Source of the DNA: Ahaetulla prasina
Lineage: Eukaryota; Chordata; Lepidosauria; Squamata; Colubridae
Assembly (NCBI RefSeq): GCF_028640845.1
Contig: NC_080539.1
Coordinates: forward strand, 182,169,459-182,233,458
Length of the DNA: 64,000 bases
Reading direction: 5' to 3'
This document shows, one piece after another, positions 49,451-60,705 of the stretch. Numbering within the stretch: position 1 is the first letter of the stretch; every line of letters starts with the position of its first letter. The translations under genes were made by a program, and so were the position numbers. Below the pieces are notes generated by a model. The model did not search any database and had not been told where the DNA came from. It was given only the letters and a program-made list of their open reading frames with translations.

Positions 49451-51167
49451 TACATGTTCTGACCAGTAATTTGTCATTGAAAGATGGATGACATATACAA
49501 ATTTAATAATAAAAGAAACGTATACATTTTAAGGGATACACTGTACCCAATGAAGACTTATTTAGCAAAGTCAATTGCAGTATCAAAATTATGTTAAAAA
49601 GATAGTATAGAAAAGCACATGCCTACCAAATTCAGATTTCAGTGACCGCATGCCCACCTCCTGCATTTGATAGAATAAAGAGATCTTTTTAAAAAATTGC
49701 TTTAAGGTTTTGCCAGCACTTTGTTTCCATCCAGTGGGAAACCAATTTCTGCAGTCTACTGGTAGATATGTAGTCATATGACAGATGGAAATAGCATCAA
49801 TAGGCAAATAGACACTTTAAGCATACTTTTTTTTAAAAAAGTGTATTTTCAAAATACAGAGGTTTGTCTTCAAATTTCAGATTCGCAAACCCCAAAGATT
49901 TAGACTCAAATACCCACCAATTAATTAGCAGGCAAATTAATTTTAATTCAGAGGAGGAAAATGATCTGTCCTTTTTGAAATCAATTCCTCTTATTTCTGC
50001 AGAACCTCCACATGCTTCCTTTCTTCAGGCCTCTCTGTTATTAGTAAGAGATTTTAATATTTTTTTCCTTTGCTTATTTAGTGCTAATAACAACACAGCC
50101 TATATACACAACAAAAGCAGGAGTGATTTGACAAATTAAAAAAAATGTCACAATGAAGAAAATGCAGTGTGACAGCTGGAACTGGGTGAATGAAGTTGAC
50201 AACCAGCATTACTGGTCAATTCACTGAAGCCTGGATACCTGGATATGGTTAGTTACTGTCAACAGAGCCATGGCAAAATATTCTGTCAGCACACAGCATG
50301 ACTTCATTCCCAAATTCACATACTTGTCATTGTCAAAGAATGCTATTTTTATATATAAGGCAAGAAAATGAATTCAAAGAAGTTGGAGGAGTAGGGAGAC
50401 AGAGATTTTACCTAAAGGTATAGCACATCACATAGTGACCTGAAAGTAATAAACTGTACTCCAAAGTTCACCAGGAAAGACGGATAATTTCAGGGACAGA
50501 TTTCAATATTGTATAAGTAGTTTTACAAGGCAGTGGGTGTTGGAGCTGACTCATACTTGTTGGCCATAGAAAAAACTTAATCATGGTTAAGTTTTTTGGA
50601 ATTTTGAGAATGGAGCAGAGCCACTAGTCTAGGGTTCTGATTGGCTAATTGGCATCTAGCAGCATGGAAACAACAATGGAGCCAGAATAAACTGTGGTTA
50701 AACATTTACCAACACACCATTGTTATAAGTGGAAGTTATCAGCAATTATAATCAGAGATATAATCAAAGTAAACAATTAAAACCCATATGGTGCAGATGT
50801 TACAAGATCAGTCCTACCAGATACGATGTGTTACTTAATCCCATCAGAAGGCTGCTTGTCAGCCTTAAAGTTAATGTTTAATAAACCTCCACTTAATTGA
50901 CCTCTGTTTATGCTGTATTGGAAACCTATATTTTGAACACTGATTTTGATTAGTTTTGAAATAAAGCACCTCTAGCAAAATTATATTGTTGCTGTTGTTT
51001 TTTAAAATCAGCACCTCAAATGCAGGGGGGGAAAGGAAAATTTCCTTTTTTGCATTTTCTGAAAGTTGAAGGCATATATGTTTGCAAAGTATACCTGGAA
51101 ACACAGACAAAAAAAACCCTTTAGCCAGCACTGAAATGTTTGTATCCTACTTGTATTATTTTTACTA
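49451..51167. other. No recognisable gene or repeat
   Basis: AT-rich; nothing supported. Confidence -1.
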
Positions 51168-51361
51168 ATAACTCAAGGTGACAAACATATCCAACCCATC
51201 TTCCTCCTCCTGTTTTTCCCCACAATAATCCTGTGAGGTGGGTTGGGCTGAGAGAGAGTGACTAATCCAAAGTCACCCAGTTGGCTTCCAAGTGGGATTA
51301 GAACTCAGAATCTCCTGATTTCTAGCCTGGTGCCTTTACCACTAAACCAAACTAGCTCTCA
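51168..51361 (-). mobile_element. tRNA-derived SINE, antisense
   Basis: CCCTGTGAGGTGGGTTGGGC-type block, then GAGAGAGTGACTAATCCAAA, then GATTAGAACTCAGAATCTCC, then ACCACTAAACCAAACTAGCT (the tRNA-like head read backwards). It is a sister of 4955-5153. Confidence -1.
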
Positions 51362-52930
51362 AACTGGAATAAATAATATAAACAGTTATATAAACTGGAG
51401 CACCAGGATAGAGGCTGCTTTTGACTTTGACATGAATGTTTTGGATAAATTAAGGCTACAATGATGGTGACTTCAGTATCAAAGAGGAGTTTAAAAGATT
51501 CTGTAAACCATTTTATATCACTGGAGATGCTCTCTAGCACACAGAGCAATTTAAGACCAGGGCTTGCCATTGTCTAACCGCCATGGAAAGAATGATTGCT
51601 ACGTAGAAACTGCAATAAAACATGTTGTTGGAATGTTCATGAAGATGATTATTTCTTCATATCAATCTTGTTTGGCTGCCATATAACATGTTCCAATTCT
51701 GATGAAATTGACGAGGAACAAAGGATCGGAAAGGCAATAATATGTAATTCTTGCCAGGTAGCTGGTGAAATGGTGAGTCGCTTCTATTTAGATCACTGCC
51801 AAAGACTCCTGGCAGATGAGTGGTTGGGCTTTACTACTTGCTGCCTAAATACCAGTAGCTGGACATCACTATAAAGTGTGGGATATTTTGCGTTCTCCTA
51901 ATTAACATTGCCTAGAAAGCAAACAGTTTGAAGGAAGCCATGATTATATTACTATATTGGCTGCTGCAGTCACAAATCTTCTGAGGATTTTTCTGACCTG
52001 GAGTGTGTTATAATTCCATTCTATCAGAGAAGCCAAGCCACACAATTTTTACTGTGATCTAGAGGCTGTAATTCAAGCAAAAGATGTTCTCCTTGTGACT
52101 GTGGCTCTGATTTACGGAATACAGACCAGCCAGAAAAGTATGCATATTGTAAAATAGTGTGTCATCATTTTGGAGATTTCAGTTCATTTAAAACAGTGTC
52201 AGGCCCAAGAATGACAGAACAATCCAGTCAAAGTTCAGTAGTTCATTTGCTTACATCATCTAGACAAAATCTTGTCAGACTAAACCTATACTATTCTCAT
52301 CTTAACAGAGATTCCCTGGGAAAACATAGGGAATGTCTATTCTAAATCTCTTCCTCTTCTCCAATCCAGCTCCAGGCAGTGTCTTTGTCCCTGATTAAAA
52401 GCAACTGAAGAGCCTGTTTTTGGAGTCAACACTTATTCAAAGTCACCTGCCCATAAAATAAGGAAAATCAACTTATGGAAATAGAAAACTTGGGCAAAAT
52501 AAGATTTGAATAGAACCACTCTCTGTCACTCAACTAGGCAAATAGAAGATTCCAGTGTCTCATTTTTCTCATGTTCATGCTTCAATCAATCAAACTACCC
52601 ACCCCCTTACTTAACCCCACAAAGGACTATGCCACCATTATTGTAATACCATTGGGAGTCACTGGGGCAGAGGGGAAGCCTTTAATTTTCACCTTTCCAT
52701 TTGTCTTCACTGCTTTGGGATGATTGTAAAGCAAATCACATATGTTTTCCAGCACTCCTGCCCAAGGTCTTTACTCTTACCCAGGTATATTCAAAAGTCT
52801 TTTCTTTGTATTCATACATTTCCATGACATTTATAGATCTAAAAGAAGATTCATAAATGTCATAGAAATTTATTAATCTAAAAGTGGGGGAATGTAATGG
52901 AACATACATCTGGAGAAGGAGGAGGGATTC
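51362..52930. other. No recognisable gene or repeat
   Basis: AT-rich. The 92-codon frame at 51596-51874 has several cysteines but no recognisable fold or flanking splice signals, so it is not called. Confidence -1.
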
Positions 52931-52932
52931 CA

Positions 52933-53316
52933 CTGACTTCTGTAAAGCCTTTGATTCAGTTGTGCACGACAAACTACTTCTGAAACTTAAATCCTATGGC
53001 ATTTCTGGACTCCTACATAATTGGATAGCTGCATTCCTGTCAAACAGGCAAGAAGTTGTCAAAATAGGCAGCACCCTATCAAATCCTGCACCTGTCAACA
53101 GCGGTGTTCCCCAAGGCAGTGTTCAACACTAGATCCAACACTCTTTCTGCTTTATATCAACGGCCTTTGTGATCAAATTATAAGAAGCTGGGTCCTCTTT
53201 GCTGATGATGTTAAACTATTCAACACCACAGACAACTTTGCTACCCTTCAAAATGACCTTGACTATGTATCTGAATGGTCTAACAATTGGCAACTCCAAA
53301 TCTCTGGATATATTTA
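52933..53316 (+). mobile_element. LINE reverse-transcriptase core, truncated at both ends
   Basis: The plus strand encodes DFCKAFDSVVHDKLLLKLKS (RT motif A), then NSGVPQGSVQH; a frameshift near 53125 leads into FLLYINGLCDQIIRSWV, then LFADDVKLFNTTD (FADD motif) and SEWSNNWQLQIS. It is the same family as 41671-42724 in the opposite orientation. It has no 3' tail, so it is a deletion remnant and not a simple 5'-truncated insertion. Confidence -1.
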
Positions 53317-53536
53317 TTAGGTAGAAGGTTATAGATTTAGTCTGGCAAGATTCTGTCTATTACTGGTAGGTATAAGCAAATAAAGGATAGGACTTTATTG
53401 GTTCTCACTTTGTCATCTTTGGGCTTGGTCCTGACAAGGAAGTCCATGTTTACAATTTCATTTGCAATGTGTGAAGGAAAGGAAAGATTGGTAGGTTTAC
53501 ACGGAGACACTCAGGTTGCTTAACACTAAATGACAA

Positions 53537-54029
53537 CAGTGTTTCTCAACTTCAGCAACTTTAAACTGGGTGGACTTCAACTCCCAGAATTGCCCAGCCA
53601 GCTCTCATCTTCTGGCCTGACTGTGAAAGAGGGGATCTGCCTGGAAATCACGCTTCCACTAAGTGGGATGGGAGGAGAGAAGCTACCCCTTTCCTATTGA
53701 TGGACTGGACCTTGGCTTTTGTTGGAGTGGGGAGAGAAGAGGAGTGGAATGCATTCTGGCTGGCAAGTGCATTCAGGTTCTAGTCCCACCAGGCACAAGG
53801 TTGACTCAGCCTTCCATCCTTTATAAGGTAGGTAAAATGAGGACCCAGATTGTTGGGGGGGCAATAAGTTGACTTTGTAAATATACAAATAGAATGAGAC
53901 TATTGCCTTACACACTGTAAGCCGCCCTGAGTCTTCGGAGAAGGACAGGATATAAATGTAAATTAAAAAAAAAAGTTTTCGGAGTTGAAGTCCACAAAGC
54001 TTAAAATTGCAGAAGTTGAGAAACTCTGG
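53537..54029. mobile_element. hAT-like MITE (TTTCTCAA family) interrupted by a SINE
   Basis: CAGTGTTTCTCAACTTCAGC at the left and GCAGAAGTTGAGAAACTCTG at the right are inverted ends. The flanks AATGACAA (53529-53536) and CATGACAA (54030-54037) share 7 of 8 bases. The core contains GTGGACTTCAACTCCCAGAA at the left and GGAGTTGAAGTCCAC at the right, extending the inverted repeat; a SINE fragment lies between. Confidence -1.
53768..53974 (+). mobile_element. 5'-truncated SINE inside a MITE
   Basis: GGTTCTAGTCCCACCAGGC (B-box region) leads into AAGGTTGACTCAGCCTTCCA and ends GCCGCCCTGAGTCTTCGGAG then AAGGACAGGATATAAATGTA with an A-rich tail. The A-box half of the head is missing. Confidence -1.
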
Positions 54030-54878
54030 CATGACAATATCTCTAATGTCCCTTAAAATTGCACAATGTTTTGGCAAGGATTTCCTTTGTTTCATCAGCA
54101 TGGCCTAGTCCCAAAGATAAATGGAAACTTTTGAATTTCTCCCTATGAAGCTTACTAAGAAACATGGTAAGTACTGGGAATATTATCTGTATTATTTCTC
54201 ACCATGCTGGAAAGCACACCTTGATGAAAAACTGATCCTATATTCTTTTCAATGGACTCCTAGGGAAACTGTGCTCTTGAGGATAATATCACTGATCTCA
54301 AGGCAAAATTCTGCCCTCTTCTTCTCCTGGTAATTCTTCCCAAGCCAAATGGAAGACTGGCATTTCGATAAGGCTCCTGTGTTGAAGCCACCATGGTTAC
54401 TGTGACTCTTTCCTCCACAAGATTGCCTAGCTAGCCTTTTGTTTCATTTCTGAAGCGACATCCACAGCTGATTAACAGTTTTCAAGAGGCTACCGTACTT
54501 CATCTCATCTTAATGTTAGTCTTCACTGCTTGTCATCCCAATATCAACTCAGTGCACCCTCCTGGGGTACCTTGGGATGTATCCATGAATGATATTGCCA
54601 CGCAGAGAGATTCTGCCTCTGGCTTGCACTCTCAGGTAAGAAAAAAAAGAGATACTTTCTGCACATCCTCTGCCGGTCAGAATACATACTGAGGGTATAT
54701 TTATGAGGTAGGAAAAGAGACTGGATCCCAGAGTTTCCCTTACTTCCTTTTAAATGTTTTTCTGTGTTGCATTTTGTTTTCAAGTAGTTTTTGGGACTGT
54801 TATTCTTCTTCTATTTTTCAAGGTGTTTCCATAATTAATACCCAAATTGATGTTGCTATTCCAAATAGACCTTTGGAG
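54030..54878. other. No recognisable gene or repeat
   Basis: Nothing supported. Confidence -1.
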
Positions 54879-55182
54879 CAGTGGTGAAATCCAAATTTTT
54901 TTACTTACCTGTTCTGTGGGCGTGGCTTGGTGGGCGTGGTGTGGCTTGGTGGGTGTGGCAGGGGAAGGTTACTGCAAAATCTCCATTCCTACCTCACTCC
55001 AGGGGAAGGTTACTACAAAATCCCCATTTCCTCCCCACTCCAGGGGAAGGATATTGCAAAATCTCCATTCCCACCCCACTCTGGGGCCAGCCAGAGGTGG
55101 TATTTGTCAGTTTTCCGAACTACTCAAAATTTCTGCTACCGGTTCTCCAGAACCTGTCAGAAACTGCTGGATTTCACCCCTG
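54879..55182 (+). mobile_element. hAT-like MITE, perfect 8-bp duplication
   Basis: It starts CAGTGGTGAAATCCAAATTT, ends TGGATTTCACCCCTG, and is flanked by CTTTGGAG on both sides (54871-54878 and 55183-55190), fitting nTnnnnAn. It contains three tandem blocks, each with GGGGAAGG(T/A)TA then GCAAAATC(T/C)CCATT, spaced about 50-56 bp. A perfect duplication suggests it is younger than the other copies. Confidence -1.
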
Positions 55183-55250
55183 CTTTGGAGATATCCTGAG
55201 GTTATGACCTTTTTATTGCAGGCAACCAATAAAAGTTGATAACTATCTTT

Positions 55251-55478
55251 TAGAGACCCAGGATGGTGTAGAGGTTAAGGCAACAGGCTACAAACCAGAA
55301 TACCATATATTCTAGTCCCACCTTAGGCAAGTTGGGTGACCTTGGGCCACTCACCTTCTCTCAGCTACAGGAAGCAAGCACTGACAAAAAGAAACTGTGA
55401 AAATTTTTGCCAAGAAAACTTCTGCGATTTATCTAGGCAGTCTCTAAACACTGGACACAATTGAACAGAAGGGGAATA
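55251..55478 (+). mobile_element. tRNA-derived SINE, plus strand
   Basis: AGGATGGTGTAGAGGTTAAG, then TATTCTAGTCCCACCTTAGG, then GGGTGACCTTGGGCCACTCA, then the GCCAAGAAAACTTCTGCGAT stretch. It is related to 24471-24670 and has mild decay. Confidence -1.
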
Positions 55479-55729
55479 AATAGGGCATAGTGGGAGGGGC
55501 ACAGGAAGGAACTTAGAAATGATGGACAATCTTTCCAGCTATTCAATGCAGGATTTTAATTACTATTTATAGCTGGCAAACTGGCAACTTGCCCTAGACG
55601 CTACTGGCTTCTTATTCAAGATTCTACCAGAATTCATATTGTTTTTCACTTTGCTCCTCTTTTGCTTTTCCTGTTTCATGGTTTCTCCCTCGTTTTTTTA
55701 AACCATCCTGTAATTCTACAAGTTTTATC

Positions 55730-55930
55730 ACTATATCACAATCTCTTTCCACTTATGACTGTATGACTATAACTTGTTGCTGGCAATCCTTATGATTTAT
55801 ATTGATATATCGATCATCAATTGTGTTGTAAATGTTGTACCTTGATGAACGTATCTTTTCTTCTATGTACACTGAGAGCATATGCACCAAGACAAATTCC
55901 TTGTGTGTCCAATCACACTTGGCCAATAAA
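55730..55930 (+). mobile_element. Snake CR1-L3-like LINE 3' end, plus strand
   Basis: CTTTCCACTTATGACTGTAT, then TGTACACTGAGAGCATATGC, then ACAAATTCCTTGTGTGTCCA, then ATCACACTTGGCCAATAAA, running into an ATTCT array. It is the plus-strand match of 21658-21885. Confidence -1.
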
Positions 55931-55985
55931 AATTCTATTCTATTCTATTCTATTCTATTCTATTCTATTCTATTCTATTCTATTC
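55931..55985. repeat. (ATTCT)n microsatellite, about 11 units
   Basis: Directly follows the 3' end of the LINE at 55730-55930, on the side expected for tail seeding. Confidence -1.
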
Positions 55986-56826
55986 ATATTACTACTTGCA
56001 CCCTATATTTCGTGGTGATCATTAGTTTTTGTTCCGTCAAGCTCATTAATAATAATTATAGTGGCAGCTGCCAGTTATAATCCTCTGAACAGAATTGCCA
56101 GTGAAAGCAGATGAGGGGGAAAAAAGTAGCGGAGAAAGATTCAGATTGCAATGTACTTTTTAAACAAGTGAGTGGCTTTCGGAATTCTAAATAATACTGA
56201 TTAGCTTTTGGAATTTTCTAGAGTTCGAACAAAAGAGGAAAACTGGCAGTTTTTAAACTAGACCAGTCAGAAGTTATGTGCATATTTAGTTATATTAGAT
56301 AGACCTTTTTTTCCCCCTGGCAGAGTTCACATGTCTCTACTCATTAAGTGCAGTGGCAGGCTGGTGCAACCATAGGGAACATTTTATTTTCTGTACTTTT
56401 TACTTGTTATTATAGAAGTTACAGAGACACAGGTTGTCTATTTAGGCAATTATGCTACTTCCTGATTTAACTTTTGAAGCCCATTTTGTAACAATAGTTG
56501 AAAAATAATCCTTCCGTGAAACAATATTTGATACTTGGATTCAAATTCTGCTAATGGCAGCAGACTGACTTTAAATAATTTACCACTCAAGATGTTCTTT
56601 TTCTGCAGCATCATAATTATGGTGCTGAAGAGAACTTGCAGTTGGGGCAACACAAACTGCATTTTCTTTTCAGCTTTGCTGAAATCAAAGTTTTCACTGT
56701 AAATAGGACAATAAACCTCAAAACAACCATTAATAAAGTTACAAGTTTATTTGTTCTTCACTTAGCAGGATTTGAAAAGTGGCAAGCATGCTTTTCACCT
56801 CTTTTATAGAGCTTGCTTCAGTTGTA
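55986..56826. other. No recognisable gene or repeat
   Basis: AT-rich; nothing supported. Confidence -1.
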
Positions 56827-57229
56827 CAAGTAGTCCCCAACGTATGACCACAATCGAGACCCAAATTTCTGTTGCTAAGCAAGGCAGTTGTTAAGTGAGT
56901 CACTCCCAATTTTATGACCTTTTTGCCATGGTGGTTAAATGGATCATTGCAATTAAATGAATCATGTAGTCATTAAGGAACTCTGCCTTCCCCCATTGAC
57001 TTTAATTGTCAGAAGCTGCCTGGGAAGGTCACCAATGACAATAGTGTGGCCCTGGGATGCTGCAGCCATCCTAAATACATGCTGGATGCCAAGTGCCTGA
57101 ATTCTGATCCCATGGCCATGGGGATGCTGCATCGGTTGTAAGTGTGAGGACTGGTTGTAAGTCACTTTTTTCAGTGCCATTGCAACTTTGTATGGTCACT
57201 AAATGAGTTTGTAATTTGAGGACTTCCTG
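56827..57229. mobile_element. TA-flanked MITE, copy 3
   Basis: CAAGTAGTCCCCAACGTATG after a TA at 56825, ending GAGGACTTCCTG (last bases of the inverted end), with TG at 57230 in place of a second TA. It contains TTTCTGTTGCTAAGCAAGGC and TTTTATGACCTTTTTGCCAT, shared with copy 4. Confidence -1.
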
Positions 57230-58218
57230 TGTTTTTTTCCACATAAATCCGTCCAAATGGCATGGGGAATGTGCCTGGGATTGTCAGCTGCCAGAGGACT
57301 CCACATAGATAAAGGAATACAGGCAAGCAAAGCAATCATACTAATTTTTTGGTGTGTGTTTTAAGCCTACAAATAATCACCTTTAGGTGAAAAGGGGGTA
57401 CTTGCGATTTGTTTTCCTTGCTCATGGAGTAACTTTGTTGCTTCGGAATGCACAGTTGCTGGAGGTGCTTGAAAGGCCTTCATTGTTCCGATTGGTCAGT
57501 TGGAGAAAGCATTGACTGACTGATGGCATGTTCTGCCTATCACAGAGAGGCACTGTGAAATGAGAATGGTAGTGATGTGAAAGTGCCCCAACTGTTTGGC
57601 CTCAGGAATGGTGACTATAACCTAGTTGTAAATTTTCTTGTAAATTGACTCGCCGTTCAGAACACAAAAATAACCTTGTCCAGGAAACAGGCAAAATCAA
57701 ATGCCAGGGATCTCCTATTGATAAGGATTTTGTCATACTGAGTCATAGATATATTTTGTGGCAATGTCTTCACCATGCCCCACATATTCCTTAAATCCCC
57801 CAAATCTCTGAATCTGCCCCAAGTACAATCGTCTTGATCAAACCTGGTTTCTCTAAGCTGAAGGTCCTGAGTTGCTGCATCTGATTCAGATGTTTTTCAG
57901 CATGAAAAGGCAACGTCTGTCTGCACGTTACCAAGGTGATTAGTGCCTACAATTGCCTGATGCCAGAGGTGCATATACTGTATGTCACACAGACAGGTGC
58001 CTTTTAGGAAGAGGAGATAGTGTGAAAAGTAATGAATAGGGACATTTGAGAACTGCCAGTAGAGGAGAGAGGTTTAATTAAAGAAAGGGCTGCTCTTTGT
58101 CAGGATGGGTTGATGGTGATGGCTGGGGTGAAAAAAGAAAAGGAAAAAGAGGATGGCCAGAAATCATACAGCCTATATATAACAAGTCTTAGAAGATATC
58201 CCAAAGATAAAGAAGACT
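57230..58218. other. No recognisable gene or repeat
   Basis: Nothing supported. Confidence -1.
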
Positions 58219-58293
58219 GAGATGAGATGAGATGAGATGAGATGAGATGAGATGAGATGAGATGAGATGAGATGAGATGAGATGAGATGAGAT
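58219..58293. repeat. (GATGA)n microsatellite, about 15 units
   Basis: A pure GATGA array with no LINE 3' end adjacent, unlike the AATAG arrays. Confidence -1.
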
Positions 58294-59095
58294 TGTTGTG
58301 TGAAGTCAAGGTGGGACTAGAGAAGCTGTCAGCAATTCAGCCTAAGATGTTCTATGCAAAGCTGATTTGAAACAGAAGATGGGGGGAGGGGAGCGGTGTG
58401 ATCTTTTCCATAGACTTTGTTATCTGGAGTCCATTAAGCATGGTGATGGCTGCTAGTCAAAGGAAAAAGACAGAAAGTAGCTGAGTGGACAAGAAGAATG
58501 GACCAACCAAAATGGCTGCCCCATTCACCAGAGAAGGCCCCTACAGAGGCTGGTAAGAGTAAATTAATCTGAGAGAGAGGAATGGCATGACATCAACAGG
58601 AGATGAGCAACTGCTGTCCTCTTGAGAGCAACTGTCCTCAGATCCAGAAATGTAAAACCATGTAAAAAGCAAAGCAACTGATTCTGGGAAAAGAGGAAGG
58701 GGTAAAAATAATAAAATTTTAAAATTTTAATTTTAAGTTATAAAGCAATAAAAGAATCAAGAAAGTGATAACCAGAAATAGTCAAAAAAGATTGATTGCA
58801 AGAGAGCTGAGCTGAAGAACTTAGTATTCTGGCAGAGAAAGATGTTGACACGTATTGAGCATTATCAAGTTTCAAGGTTAAAAACTGAAGTCTAACTATA
58901 GAAAATAAAGTTAGAATAAGATAGTAAAGAGACAATGCCTTGGGAATGGAGAGAAATGGAATGGAGAGGCTTAAAAGGGACACAAATATGAAATAACTAT
59001 GTTTACTATATAAACTTCTAATTTTATTAGTAATTGTTAAGCTATTTTGGGATTATAAAATCTTTCCTGACTGCTACCTTCATTTATAATTAACA
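58294..59095. other. No recognisable gene or repeat
   Basis: A-rich; nothing supported. Confidence -1.
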
Positions 59096-59900
59096 GATTA
59101 ACAGAGTTGGAAGGGACCTTGTAGGTCATTTAGTCCAATCCCCTACCCAAGCAGGAGACTCTACTCCAGGAGTGTCAAACTCAATTTCATTGAGGGCCAC
59201 ATCAGGGTTGTGTCTGACCTTGGGGGACCGGGGTGGGGGTGGCCAGGATGGGCATGACCAGCTTGACTTCACTCTTATCAGAGGTGCTTGTGGCGGCACA
59301 AGTGCTCTGCCAGTAAAAATGGGCTCCCGAGCTCCATTTTCAGCTGGGACAGCCTCCTGCAACCCTCTGCCAGTGAAAATGGAGCTCAGTTTTCACTGGC
59401 AGAGGGTTGCAGGAGCCGTCCCAGCCAAAAACGGAGATTGGGAGCCTGTTTTCTCTGGCAGAGGCACCACAGGCTGATCCTTCGTTCTTTCCAAGGCAGC
59501 CCTGCAGGCCGGATCTAAGCACCCCATGGGCTGGATCTGGCCCCCAGGCCTTGAGTTTGACACCCTTGCTCTACACCATTTTTGACAAATGGCAGTCCAG
59601 TCTATTCTTGAAAGTTTCCAGTGATGAAGCTCCCACAACTTCCAAAGACAAGCTGTTGGTTGATTGGTTGATTGTTCTCACTGTCAGAAAAATTCTTCTT
59701 ATTTCCAGGTTGAATCTCTCCTTGATCAGCTTCCATCAATTATACCTTGTCTGGCCTTCAGGAGCTTTGGAAAATAGGTTGACCCCTTCCTCTCTGTAGC
59801 AGCCCCTCAAATATTGGAACACTCCTATCATGTCTCCCTGGTCCTTCTCTTCACTAGACTAGCCATGCCCAGTTCCTGTAACTGTTCTTCAACTTAGAAC
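59096..59900 (-). mobile_element. CR1 LINE 3' end, antisense, split by a MITE
   Basis: CR1 3' tip at 59096-59166 (AACAGAGTTGGAAGGGACCT, then GCAGGAGAC) resumes at 59577 with TTGACAAATGGCAGTCCAGT, then CAGTGATGAAGCTCCCACAA, then GAGCTTTGGAAAATAGGTTG, ending near 59900. The MITE at 59167-59568 interrupts it. Confidence -1.
59167..59568. mobile_element. 402-bp hAT-like MITE (TGTCAAACTC family) with a large hairpin
   Basis: The ends CAGGAGTGTCAAACTCAA and TTGAGTTTGACACCCTTG are inverted. Duplications CTCTACTC (59159-59166) and CTCTACAC (59569-59576), 7 of 8, have TA at positions 4-5. An inner inverted repeat of roughly 33-34 bp arms (about 59346-59379 and 59390-59422, one indel) contains CCTGCAACCCTCTGCCAGTG. 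Confidence -1.
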
Positions 59901-60274
59901 CTAAACCCCTGTTTTCTGACTTTCCACTTTCAGATGATGGCATTCTTGAGGACAATGTAGAGGAGGACCTTCATCTAAGTCAAAGTCTGCTGGATTCAGG
60001 CCACGGTAGTGTCTATTGCTGGCTTTGCAAAAATTACTAAGCCCAAAAGTCCTAGATCAGGTTCTTGGTATGCCTTGATATGCCTCCCATCCTCATTATC
60101 TGAATCCTGACACTAAACAAAGCAGAACTGAGGATGATGACCTGTAAATGCTGTTACACAATTTTCTCAGTCTGTTTTAAATATCATGTTGTAATATCAT
60201 TGATAAATTGGAAATTCTGAAAATTTTAGTCCAAATACATATGATGGGTACCAGGTTGGGGAAAGATACCCTAT
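59901..60274. other. No recognisable gene or repeat
   Basis: Nothing supported. Confidence -1.
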
Positions 60275-60503
60275 AGCAATAGCAATAGCACTTATATTTA
60301 TATATTTCTTCATAGTGCTTTATAGCTCTATGTAAGCAGTTTCCAGAGTCAGCATATTTCCCTCAACAATCTGGGTCCCCATTTTCCCGACCTCAGAAGA
60401 ATGGAAGGCTGAGTCAACCTTGAGCCGATCAGGATTGAACTCCCGACAGTGGGCAGAGTCAACCTGCAATACTGCATTCTAAACACTGTACCACCATGGC
60501 AGT
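60275..60503 (-). mobile_element. tRNA-derived SINE, antisense, (ATAGCA)-type end
   Basis: A 3' end of AGCAATAGCAATAGCACTTA runs through CATAGTGCTTTATAGC, then CAACAATCTGGGTCCCCATT, then GAAGGCTGAGTCAACCTTGA, to TGAACTCCCGACAGTGGGCA at the B-box side and ACACTGTACCACCATGG at the head. The middle is shared with 18571-18832, but the tail is different, so it is a related SINE with another LINE-type tail. Confidence -1.
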
Positions 60504-60705
60504 GGTGGCATGTTAGTATCAATAACTATTTCCTATTCACCCCAGGAATTGTTTAAAGATTGTTTGCCCTAAGGCCAAGTCAAGGAAGAAGCTTTGCCCA
60601 CGCCTGAAATGACAAACATCTCAAGAAAATTCTATTAGTTTCATTATTGCATCTTTTGAATGCTTTGTTTGTATATCAACCTGTAAGCCTCCTTGAGAGC
60701 AGTTA

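Noticed and set aside
51596..51874. Cysteine-containing 92-codon ORF as a small secreted protein
   Set aside because: No signal peptide, spacing not typical of a known family, no neighbouring exons.
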